Assembly: GCA_023253575.1 (NCBI GenBank)
Contig: JALRGB010000401.1
Span: 1 to 10,963, forward strand
Direction: 5' to 3'
DNA: 10,963 nt
DNA from: Verrucomicrobiales bacterium
GTDB lineage: Bacteria; Verrucomicrobiota; Verrucomicrobiia; Verrucomicrobiales; V1-33
Within the stretch, counting starts at the first letter, position 1. The number at the start of each line of letters is the position of its first letter. The notes under the pieces are model-generated. The model saw only the letters and a list, made by a program, of their open reading frames with translations. It ran no database searches and was not told where the DNA came from. Shown here in pieces: positions 1 through 7,400 of the stretch. The position numbers were made by a program, and so were the translations under genes.

Positions 1-122
1 CCCTCAAACGCAGTCCACGAACGCACTTTTTCGAATCCCGTCCCCAGCCCCGTGCTCAAAAAATCGTTCGGAGAAACGTTCGGCGCCGCGACCGGGGTCA
101 GCGACCCACGGCTACAGAAGAC

Positions 123-152
123 CCGGATACGAAAGATCCGGATACGAAACAA
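123..152. repeat. 15-base direct tandem repeat downstream of lpxB
   Basis: ccggatacgaaa occurs at 123-134 and again at 138-149, separated by gat, giving a 15-base period. A second short direct repeat, cgttcgg at 65-71 and 77-83, lies nearby. Both are in the 179 bases beyond the lpxB stop where no gene could be confidently called. Confidence 0.8.
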
Positions 153-173
153 CGGCACTCTGGCGCGCGTGCC
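150..173 (-). terminator. Weak possible terminator after lpxB
   Basis: Read on the minus strand just after the lpxB TGA, ggcac (169-173) pairs with gtgcc (154-158) around a 10-base loop, followed by GTTGTTTCG. The stem is only 5 bases and the T-run is broken, so this is a weak candidate for intrinsic termination. Confidence 0.25.
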
Positions 174-179
174 TGACCG

Positions 180-1292
180 TCAATCCTTGATCTGGCTGCA
201 CACCAACCGGGCGGTCCGGGCGTAGGCACCGCCCTGACCGAGGGTATCCACCACGGCGGACATTTCGTCCTGCAGTGTTTTCTGGGCCACCGGGTCATCG
301 AGCAGCCGGGACAATTCGGAAGCCAGCGGTTCTGGGGTGGCGGCATGCTGGATGAATTCCCGAACGACTTCGCGGCCGGCGAGGATATTCACGATCCCGA
401 GGTGAGGCACTTTGACAACGCGTCGGCCGATCTCGTACGTGAGCCAGGCGACTTTATAGATCAGGGCGTGAGGCAGCCCGAAGTAGGCGGCCTCTAGGGT
501 GGCGGTGCCGCTGGCCACCAATCCGGCTGACGCGCGCTGCATGAGGTCGTGCGCATTGCCGCGTCCGATTTCGACCGGAAACCCACCGGCGAGATCGTGC
601 ATGCGCGCGGCCAGCCGGTCGTTGACGGCGGCGGTCGCGAAGCGCATTTCGGGGTGCGACTGGCGGAGGCGGGCGGCGGTTTGAAGCATGATGGGCCAAA
701 GGGCGGCGATTTCGCGTTCGCGACTACCCGGCAGCAAGGCCACCAGATCCGGTTCCCGAGGGGCACCGGTTTTTTTGATGGCCAGATAATCCGTGAGGGG
801 ATGGCCGCCGAACTCGGTTGGCAGGCCGGAAGCATTGTACAGTGGCGCCTCAAAGGGAAAAATGCAGATCATGAGGTCCAGCCATTGCGCCATTTTCGGA
901 ATGCGTGACTGATGCCAGGCCCACACTTGCGGGCTGATGTAATAGATGATTTTGACGGCTGGGCGGAGTTTCTGCAATTTTTTGGCCAGCCGCAGATTAA
1001 AACCGGGGTAATCAATGAGCAGGACCACCTCTGGCTGGAGCGCATCAATCCGCGCCAGCGTTTCATAAAACTTCCGTCGGAAAAATCCATAGTGCTTGAT
1101 GACTTCCCACGCTCCGAGCACCGCGGCCTCGCCCACCCAGTCGTCCAATCCCTCGCCCGCCAGCGCCCGCAGTCGCGGCCCGCCCAGACCGTGCACCTCC
1201 ACCCCCGGATGCCGAGCGCGCACCTCGGCCAATACCCCAGCCCCATGAGTGTCACCACTCACTTCGCCCGCCACGACAAAAAGACGCTTCAT
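180..1292 (-). CDS. lpxB: Lipid-A-disaccharide synthase LpxB
   Basis: A 370-residue glycosyltransferase (GT19 family). By family knowledge it joins UDP-2,3-diacylglucosamine and lipid X into the tetraacyl disaccharide of lipid A at the inner face of the cytoplasmic membrane. Seen in the sequence: the N-terminal GEVSGDTHG motif (residues 9-17), IDYPGFN (93-99; the Asp matches the family's conserved DxPxFN aspartate), the LpxB signature YISPQVWAWHQSRI (118-131), FPFE (145-148), GGHPL (162-166), LLPGSREREI (186-195) and SGTATLEAA in the C-terminal donor domain (261-269). Length is normal for the family. I chose the ATG at 1290-1292 because MKRLFVVAGE is the usual start; an in-frame TTG at 1332-1334 would add 14 residues that do not look conserved. 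No clear Shine-Dalgarno sequence. It is the last gene of a same-strand run, 83 bases after the DUF58 gene. It implies an LPS-type outer membrane. Confidence 0.96.
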   Translation of the reverse strand: MKRLFVVAGEVSGDTHGAGVLAEVRARHPGVEVHGLGGPRLRALAGEGLDDWVGEAAVLGAWEVIKHYGFFRRKFYETLARIDALQPEVVLLIDYPGFNLRLAKKLQKLRPAVKIIYYISPQVWAWHQSRIPKMAQWLDLMICIFPFEAPLYNASGLPTEFGGHPLTDYLAIKKTGAPREPDLVALLPGSREREIAALWPIMLQTAARLRQSHPEMRFATAAVNDRLAARMHDLAGGFPVEIGRGNAHDLMQRASAGLVASGTATLEAAYFGLPHALIYKVAWLTYEIGRRVVKVPHLGIVNILAGREVVREFIQHAATPEPLASELSRLLDDPVAQKTLQDEMSAVVDTLGQGGAYARTARLVCSQIKD

Positions 1293-1375
1293 AAAATAAA
1301 AAGGAAGGCCGTGAAAACCAGCCTGCTCAGTCAAGCTGCATCCCCCCGTTCAAGCAACCCCGTCCACAGCCACTC

Positions 1376-2314
1376 TCATCGACGCCGACCGCGCCGCGAA
1401 AGGTAGTTCATCAAAGCCTCCGCATAGGGCTGCTCGGTCGAAACCGGATGATAGTCAGCCTGCAACTGACCGCATGCCCGCTCCACCAGCTGCAAATGCG
1501 CCCGCACCTTCTCCAGATAAGCGGCCCGCACACTGCGCGGATCAATCCTCAACGTGCGGTCAGCCATCTCTAAATCCCGAAAATCATTAAAATCACGAAA
1601 CGGAAACGTCAGTTCCTCCCCAGCCATGACATGGAACAATACCAATTCATGATTGTTGAAGGCAAAATGATGGAGCGCCTTCACCACTTTCTCCGGGTCA
1701 TCAAACAGATCACTGATCAAAATCACCAACCCACGACGCGGAATGCGGTCCGCTACTTCATGCAGCGTCTCCGCCAATGCCGTATCGCCGCCGGGCTCGG
1801 TCTGATGCAGCTCCTCCAAAATCCGCCGCACCTGACTGGGCCGGCTCGCTGCCTTGATGAACTGACGAATCTTCGCGTCGAAGGTGACGAGGCTCACCGC
1901 ATCCTGCTGTTTGACCAACATGTAGCTCAAACCAGCCGCCAAATACCGCGCGTATTCGTACTTACTCAGCTTTTTTCCGCCGACCGGCGCGGCCATTTCT
2001 CCCGTATAACTCATTGATCCCGAACAATCTAAGACAATAGTAGTCCGTAGATTCGTTTCTTCGATGTATTGCTTGATGTAATACCTGTCGTTTTTCCCGT
2101 ACACCCGCCAGTCCAGATCCCGCACGTTATCGCCCGGTGTATAGTGACGGTGCTCGGCAAAAATCACCGAAAATCCTTTATTCGGAGAAGTGTGACGACC
2201 GGACATCGTCCCCTGCATTTTGCGGCGGGCTAGCAACTCGAGACGCGACACCACCGATGCCGTCTCCTGCGGGAGCAGTCGCATGTACGGAAGGCTGGCC
2301 AGAGTCGAAGACAC
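1376..2314 (-). CDS. DUF58 / VWA-like protein
   Basis: A 312-residue DUF58 protein. The family hallmark lies at residues 48-92: FSVIFAEHRHYTPGD, then DLDWRVYGKNDRYYIKQY and EETNLRTT. A von Willebrand A-like fold follows. All three metal-site (MIDAS) motifs look intact: DCSGS (96-100), the Thr in GGDT (175-178) and the Asp in ISD (200-202). No signal peptide or membrane segment is visible, so it is probably cytoplasmic or membrane-associated on the inner side. DUF58 proteins are regularly encoded next to MoxR ATPases and are thought to act with them in assembling or activating other proteins; the target here is unknown. The start is uncertain: GTG at 2312-2314 gives the length used and keeps the LPYMRLLPQE segment, which resembles homologues, while an ATG at 2282-2284 would remove 10 residues. 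It lies 31 bases after moxR. The C-terminus ends in an Arg-rich SRRGRRR. Confidence 0.9.
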   Translation of the reverse strand: MSSTLASLPYMRLLPQETASVVSRLELLARRKMQGTMSGRHTSPNKGFSVIFAEHRHYTPGDNVRDLDWRVYGKNDRYYIKQYIEETNLRTTIVLDCSGSMSYTGEMAAPVGGKKLSKYEYARYLAAGLSYMLVKQQDAVSLVTFDAKIRQFIKAASRPSQVRRILEELHQTEPGGDTALAETLHEVADRIPRRGLVILISDLFDDPEKVVKALHHFAFNNHELVLFHVMAGEELTFPFRDFNDFRDLEMADRTLRIDPRSVRAAYLEKVRAHLQLVERACGQLQADYHPVSTEQPYAEALMNYLSRRGRRR

Positions 2315-2345
2315 AAAAAAAGCAAGGCAGCAGAATGATAACCGA

Positions 2346-3374
2346 TCAGATCACCAAATCCGACTTCGGTTGCAAATGGTCCAAGAGCATGCGCACAATT
2401 TGATCGCTCGTCACTCCTGCCGCTTCTGCATTAAACGTCGTCAATACCCGGTGTCGAAGCACTGGCAAAGCCACCGCAGTGACATCGGCCGTTGTGGCAT
2501 GAAACCGGCCATGCAGCAACGCCCGAGCCTTGGCTGCTGTGACCAGATAAATTCCCGCGCGCGGCCCCGCGCCCCAACCGACCATTTCCTTCACAAAATC
2601 TGGTGCTTCCGGTTGTTTCGGGCGGGTGGCCCGAGCCAGCGTGGCCGCATACTCAACCACATGGTCAGCCACTGGCACGCGCCGAACGATTTCCTGCAAC
2701 TGCACGACCTGCCGCGCATTCACCAACGGAACCAGCTCCGCTTTGTACGTACCCGTCACCTGCTTGATGATCTGCACTTCTTCGGCCGCGGTGGGATAAT
2801 CGACCAAGATATTAAAAATAAAGCGGTCCAACTGCGCTTCCGGCAAGGGAAACGTGCCTTCCTGCTCGATCGGATTCTGCGTCGCCAGCACAAAAAATGG
2901 ATTCGGCAAAGCGTGCGTGTTCTCGCCCACCGTCACATGCTTCTCCTGCATCGCCTCCAAGAGCGCCGCCTGCGTCTTAGGCGGGGTCCGATTGATCTCG
3001 TCTGCCAACACCATGTTTGCGAAAATCGGACCATGCACAAAACGGAAAATCCGCCGCCCCGTGGTGTGATCCTCCTCCAAAACTTCGGTACCCGTAATGT
3101 CCGAAGGCATCAAATCCGGCGTGAATTGAATGCGCTTGAAACTGAGATCCAAAACCCTCGAAACCGTCGAAACTAATAACGTCTTAGCCAGCCCGGGCAC
3201 CCCAACCAACAGCGCATGACCGCGGCAAAAAATGGCAATCAGAAGCTGCTCAATCACATCGGATTGACCAACAATAACCTTCGACAATTGCTCGCGCATC
3301 CCGGCATAAGCCGCTTGCAGCTGCTTGACGGCCTCGGTGTCGCTGACAGGCAGCTCATGATGGATTTCAGACAT
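2346..3374 (-). CDS. MoxR family AAA+ ATPase
   Basis: A 342-residue AAA+ ATPase of the MoxR family. Motifs seen: Walker A GVPGLAKT (58-65, the usual MoxR variant), the PSDITGTEV stretch (90-98), Walker B VLADEIN (122-128), ERTPPKTQAALLEAMQE-like segment starting at N128-R129, sensor 1 in ATQNPIEQEGTFPLPEAQ (164-181), LDRF (182-185) and the sensor 2 region GAGPRAG (268-274). The C-terminal lid domain is complete. The family is regarded as chaperone-like, using ATP to insert metal or remodel VWA-domain partners; the partner here is presumably the DUF58 protein immediately downstream. I chose the ATG at 3372-3374 (MSEIHHE); a TTG at 3408-3410 would extend by 12 residues and overlap the stop of the LysM gene. 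The LysM gene ends 28 bases upstream, which supports co-transcription. A general MoxR name is safe; I cannot assign a subfamily. Confidence 0.94.
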   Translation of the reverse strand: MSEIHHELPVSDTEAVKQLQAAYAGMREQLSKVIVGQSDVIEQLLIAIFCRGHALLVGVPGLAKTLLVSTVSRVLDLSFKRIQFTPDLMPSDITGTEVLEEDHTTGRRIFRFVHGPIFANMVLADEINRTPPKTQAALLEAMQEKHVTVGENTHALPNPFFVLATQNPIEQEGTFPLPEAQLDRFIFNILVDYPTAAEEVQIIKQVTGTYKAELVPLVNARQVVQLQEIVRRVPVADHVVEYAATLARATRPKQPEAPDFVKEMVGWGAGPRAGIYLVTAAKARALLHGRFHATTADVTAVALPVLRHRVLTTFNAEAAGVTSDQIVRMLLDHLQPKSDLVI

Positions 3375-3402
3375 GGGGACAATCAGATAAACTCTCTCTC
3401 GA

Positions 3403-4293
3403 CTAATCAATCGTCAGCCGCTTGCCGACCACAATCATGCTGCTGCTCAGTTTATTGCGCTTCTTCAACGCCGCCACCGTCACCCCGTAACGGCTCGCCA
3501 ATTTGGAAAGCGAATCGCCACGCTTCACCTCATGCACACGAACCACACTCGCTTTTCCCGCTTTCGTTCCTTTTTTCCCCCCGCTCGCCTGCCCTGTTTT
3601 GCTGTATGCCGTCTTCACTTCTTTCCCAGCCGATTTCCCGCCTGTTTTGCGGGCACTCCCGGTGGCCGCCACCGTGGCCTGCTTTTTTCCCGATGAACTC
3701 GCGACCGCTTTCTTCGAACCCGAGGCCCCCGCCTTCGAACTCGCCGCACCAGATGATTTCGGCTTTGCCTCCGCCACTACCACCGAAGGTTTTTCAACAT
3801 ACGGCCTCACCTCCGCCTGCTCCGCCCCATTCTCGCCCGCATACGATGATTCCGATGGCGCAGGCGAGGCACCCGCTCGCGATGAAACCGTACCCGCTCG
3901 CGACGGACCCGTGTAAGATGAACCCACACGCGATGAACCCGCATAGGACGAACCCACACGCGATGAACCCGAACCCGCATAGGCCGTACCATAAGGATCA
4001 GCCTCCGGTCCGGCCACTGGCGACCCGCTTACCGGACGAACCGACGCCACTTCGCCCATCGACGCGTCATTGGCGCTGAAAGGCGCTCCATCCGCGGTGT
4101 CAAATTCTTGTCCCTCCCGAGGGTAGCCCGCCGGAGCTGGGATCGACGGATCACCGTAAAAATTGCCATCACTGTAACCGCCATTACCCGCCAGACTGCC
4201 GCGCCCCCGCCCGCCCCCGCCAGACTGAAGGCTCTGACACGCGGTAAGGAGCCCGCCACTCAGCAGGCAGATCAAAAGAAGACGTGGGCTCAT
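3403..4293 (-). CDS. LysM-domain lipoprotein with Ser/Gly/Lys-rich linker
   Basis: A 296-residue predicted lipoprotein. Residues 1-19 form a lipoprotein signal (MSPR, a hydrophobic core, lipobox LLTAC with Cys19), so the mature protein should be lipid-anchored in the envelope. A Gly-rich segment follows (25-40), then an acidic/neutral region, then a 10-residue repeat (SSRVGSSYAG at 110-119, SSRVGSSYTG at 120-129, and a degenerate copy from 130). Residues 177-250 are almost only Ala, Gly, Ser, Thr and Lys, resembling histone H1-like tails. The C-terminus (about 253-296) is one LysM domain with VKRGDSLSKLASRYGVTVAAL and ends right after it, so it probably binds peptidoglycan. No catalytic domain is seen, so I call it a cell-wall-tethering lipoprotein, not a hydrolase. 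The ATG at 4291-4293 gives a proper lipoprotein signal; an upstream in-frame start at 4365 would bury it. First gene of the minus-strand run. It could be phase-variable in length through its repeats, which is inference. Confidence 0.9.
   Translation of the reverse strand: MSPRLLLICLLSGGLLTACQSLQSGGGGRGRGSLAGNGGYSDGNFYGDPSIPAPAGYPREGQEFDTADGAPFSANDASMGEVASVRPVSGSPVAGPEADPYGTAYAGSGSSRVGSSYAGSSRVGSSYTGPSRAGTVSSRAGASPAPSESSYAGENGAEQAEVRPYVEKPSVVVAEAKPKSSGAASSKAGASGSKKAVASSSGKKQATVAATGSARKTGGKSAGKEVKTAYSKTGQASGGKKGTKAGKASVVRVHEVKRGDSLSKLASRYGVTVAALKKRNKLSSSMIVVGKRLTID
3921..3980. repeat. 30-base tandem repeat inside the LysM lipoprotein gene
   Basis: Two copies start at 3921 and 3951, identical over the first 20 bases (aacccacacgcgatgaaccc). 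The second copy then carries an extra 6-base gaaccc before continuing gcatagg as in the first. More degenerate copies extend left to about 3880. The period is a multiple of three, so changes in copy number would keep the reading frame and change only the Ser/Gly/Tyr linker length. Confidence 0.85.
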
Positions 4294-4304
4294 GACGAGG
4301 GAAT

Positions 4305-4327
4305 GATCGTACCCTAGCGGTACGGTC
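4305..4327. promoter_or_regulatory. Inverted repeat at the predicted transcription start
   Basis: The 9-base arm gatcgtacc (4305-4313) and arm ggtacggtc (4319-4327) are reverse complements except at one position, around a 5-base centre (ctagc). It begins 2 bases downstream of the minus-strand -10 element and covers the predicted start of transcription, ending 12 bases before the LysM-gene ATG. It could be a repressor operator or a 5'-UTR hairpin in the minus-strand transcript. Confidence 0.45.
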
Positions 4328-4329
4328 GA

Positions 4330-4360
4330 ATTATATTCTGCATTATGAAAATTTAAGCAA
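4330..4360 (-). promoter_or_regulatory. Probable sigma70-type promoter of the LysM-moxR-DUF58-lpxB run
   Basis: On the minus strand a perfect TATAAT lies at 4330-4335, with TTGCTT at 4355-4360 as the -35 element and a 19-base spacer, somewhat longer than ideal. Transcription would begin near 4322-4324, about 30 bases before the LysM-gene ATG at 4293. The promoter sits in an AT-rich stretch within otherwise GC-rich DNA. The match is seen directly; use as a promoter is inferred. Confidence 0.5.
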
Positions 4361-4377
4361 CCCAAAATAATTCTGGG
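4361..4377. promoter_or_regulatory. 17-base palindrome abutting the -35 element
   Basis: cccaaaataattctggg consists of 8-base arms around one central base with a single mismatch (arms cccaaaat and attctggg). It directly touches the -35 hexamer (4355-4360) of the minus-strand promoter and is about 50 bases upstream of the giant gene's ATG, so it is placed to influence both divergent genes. It has the size of a dimeric transcription-factor site; the factor is unknown. Confidence 0.35.
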
Positions 4378-4425
4378 CCTAATACTGGATAATAGAACAC
4401 TATTTTTACCTCATTCTCGAAGAAA
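4378..4425 (+). promoter_or_regulatory. Upstream region of the giant gene, no clear promoter
   Basis: AT-rich leader of the giant gene. gataat (4388-4393) and tatttt (4401-4406) resemble -10 elements, but neither has a recognisable -35 hexamer at 16-18 bases. The purines gaagaaa directly before the ATG are the only ribosome-binding-like signal and are too close for a normal Shine-Dalgarno sequence. Confidence 0.2.
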
Positions 4426-7400
4426 ATGTCGTGGTTTCCTCCGTGGCTCCATGGGTATGATGCAGGTATGAGTGTGATTCCATTGGCTTTAATTCTGTGG
4501 GTGGATCGGTACGGCCGCCGGGCGGCGGCGAGTCTGAGTGGCCTTTTGGGCGTGAAGGCTGGCGGGGCCACTAGCGGAGCGAGGGGCAGTAGCGCGAAGG
4601 ACGACGGGGCAGTGGCGCGGGGCTTGGGTGGGACGGGCGGACTGGGGCGTCGGCTCGGATTCGGGGGCGCGGTCTGGGGGGTGTCGATGGCGAGTGTGGT
4701 GGCGGGCATTAATGCCTTTACGGTGACGCCGGCAGTTTTTCTTCCTGGGCAGGAAGTGACGGTAGCGTGGAACGTAGCGGCTGGGGACGAGATAACGATC
4801 ACTCCGGAGGTGGGACCGTTGGCGGCGGCGACGGGCAGTGTCCGGGTCACTCCTAGCGCCAGCACCACGTGGGTACTGACCAACAAAACCAGCGGCACCA
4901 CGGCGGAAGCGCGAGCCAATACCCCGGCCCCGACCTCGTTGCGGCACCGCTGGAGTTTTAACGAGGCGACGGGCACCGTGGTCACGGACAGCATCGGCGG
5001 CCGGGACGGCACCATCCGCGGCCCCGGCTTTCTCCGCATCGCCGCCCCGGCCGGCGGCGCAAATCCCGGGCAGGTTTCGCTCGCGGGCGGCCCGTCCGGC
5101 ACCGCCGCCTACATTGATTTGCCGAACTCACTGCTCTCGCCGCTCCGGGAGGCCACCCTTGAGGGATGGGTCACAATCAACGGCTCGCAATCGAATGCGC
5201 GGATTTTTGATTTTGGCACTGGCACTGGCGGAGAATTGACGGAACCGGGCGGAGCGTCCACCGCCACTGAATATCTCGCTGTTTTTTCTCAAATCGCCTC
5301 CAGTCAGGCCAGCAAGCGAATGATTTTCAGGGACAACGGATCCGAAAGCCGCCTTGACATCAGCGACCCAGCGACCGCTGGCGCCCAGTTCCACTTCGCT
5401 GTCGTCTATGACGCCGAAGGCAACAACGGAGCCACCCCACAATTGCGGTATTTCAAAAATGGCCTGCCCCTCGGATCCGTGAATACCAGCCTCCCACTGA
5501 CCACCCTTACCGACGTCAACAACTGGTTGGGCCGCGCCAATACCACGAGCCATAACAACCTGAACGGGAGCTATAACGAATTTCGCGTCTGGGAAGGCGC
5601 CCTCACGGCCCAAGCGCTGGCCGACACCGCCGCCGCCGGTCCGGATACCGTGCCCCAGATCCCTCGCATCGATAGTTTTTCCCACTTCCCCGGCACCACT
5701 ACCTCGATTTACAGCGGCACCAGCCTGCGTCTTGGCTGGGTAGTCGCCAGCCCGCCCGAGGCCGGACCACTCAGCCTCACCCTCAGCGGCGGCGTCGGCG
5801 CCGTCACCGGCTCGTCAGGATTCGTCACCGTCACCCCGCAGCAGACGACCACCTACCAACTCCAAGCCACCAATACCGCCGGCACAAGCAGCGCCAGCAT
5901 CACTCTGACCGTAGCCCCGTCAGCGCCACAAGCCCAGCCGCTCGACGTGACCGTGGCCTACCAAACCGCTACCGCCGTGACCCTAGCCGCCACCGACCTC
6001 AACACCCCAGCGGCCAACCTCGTCTTCTCAATCGTCGATCCCCCCGCCCACGGCACCGTGACCGGCACCGGCCCGACCCGCACCTACTCGCCCGCCAATA
6101 ATTTCAGCGGAACCGACCGCATGACCTACATCGCCAGCGACGGAACCACCGACTCCGCGCCCGCCACCGTCACCTTCACCGTGCGGCCCGCCCCACTCCC
6201 CCCCACCGCCGTTTCCCTCAGTGAAGCGACCCTCGCCCCCACTCTCCAACAAGGGTCATTCGCCGGACGACTGCAAACCACCGATGGCAACCCAGACGAC
6301 CAGATCACCTACTCCCTCGTCGCAGGCGCCGGAGATACTCATAACGCACTTTTCCAAATCGTCGGCCATCAGCTGCTGGCCACCCGCAGCTTGTCCGATC
6401 TGGCCGGTCAGCGGCTGACCCTGCGCGTTCGAGTCACCGACCGAGCCGGTCTCTCGTTCGAGCAAATCGTGGAACGATCAGTCGCATCCCAACCACTCGA
6501 AGTACGGATCAACGAAATCAACTACAATCCGGCCCGCAACACCCAGCTCGCCGAATACATCGAGCTCCATAACCCCCTGCCTACCGCCGTCACACTGGAT
6601 GGCTGGCGCCTCGTGCGGGGCGTTGAATTCGTCTTCCCCGCCGGCACGACCCTTGCCTCGGGAGGGTATCTAGTGGTGGCGGAAGATCCGGCTACCATCG
6701 ATGCCCTCTTCGGCGTGGCCGCCCTCGGCCCGTGGACCGGCGGTCTCTCCAGCGATGGTGAAGAAATCGAATTGCGCAATGCTGACGGCGACACCGTGGA
6801 CAAAGTCACCTATGGCGTGACCGCGCCTTGGCCAGTTCCGCCCAACGGCGATGGACCGTCACTCGAACTGATTCATCCGCTGGCCGACAACGACACTGGC
6901 GGCAGTTGGCGTGCGAGCACGGCCACTCCTGCCGCCGTCAGTTACGTGGCGGCGGGCAGCCCTGGCTGGCGCTTCCGCCGCGGCGTCAGCGAAGCGTCAT
7001 CACCCATCGGGGCGTGGCGCGCGACCGATTTCACGGAAGTCATCGACCCCGTCGATACCAAGAAAAACTGGGAAGAGGCCGACCTGCCGATTGGCTTGTT
7101 CAAGCGCAACAGCAACAGTCCAGTGGCCACCCTGCCCGAGGCCGGGGTGACGTTGAAAAAGCAGCTGCCGGACATGGCGACCTTCAGTGGATCGACCTTT
7201 AATGCGGCGTATCGCAGTGTGTTTCTGCGCAAGACATTCACGGTTTCCGGCGACATTCCACGCGCCCTTCTCCTGCGGGTGATGCACAATGATGCGGCCA
7301 TTGTCTGGATCAATGGAGTGGAGGTGGTGCGTTTTGGATTCCCTCCGGGAGCGCCCGCGGATCCTGCCTTCAACACCACAGCGATTTACGAGCGGGGCAA

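Noticed and set aside
3..176. Possible 3' end of a forward gene converging on lpxB
   Set aside because: All three frames are open and none has clearly better codon use, so it was not listed as a CDS; kept only as a finding.
1293..1375. Possible internal promoter for lpxB (TTGACT on the minus strand)
   Set aside because: TTGACT is a good -35 match, but the sequence 16-18 bases further has no -10-like hexamer.
2220..3176. 318-residue plus-strand open frame
   Set aside because: Antisense to moxR, whose AAA+ motifs are unmistakable; the translation is Arg/His-rich and looks like a shadow.
3880..3990. Short regular repeats considered as a CRISPR array
   Set aside because: Only about two good copies with a 30-base period and no distinct spacers; they encode the repeated Ser/Gly linker of the lipoprotein.
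3216..4079. 287-residue plus-strand open frame with NPHAMNPHRTNPHAMNP-like repeats
   Set aside because: The repeat is the antisense of the in-frame 30-base repeat of the LysM lipoprotein gene; the opposite strand has a lipobox and LysM domain.
4353..5102. 249-residue minus-strand open frame opposite the start of the giant gene
   Set aside because: Pro/Ala/Arg-rich translation without recognisable domain, and it overlaps the plus-strand Ig-like and LamG-like modules that are clearly coding.
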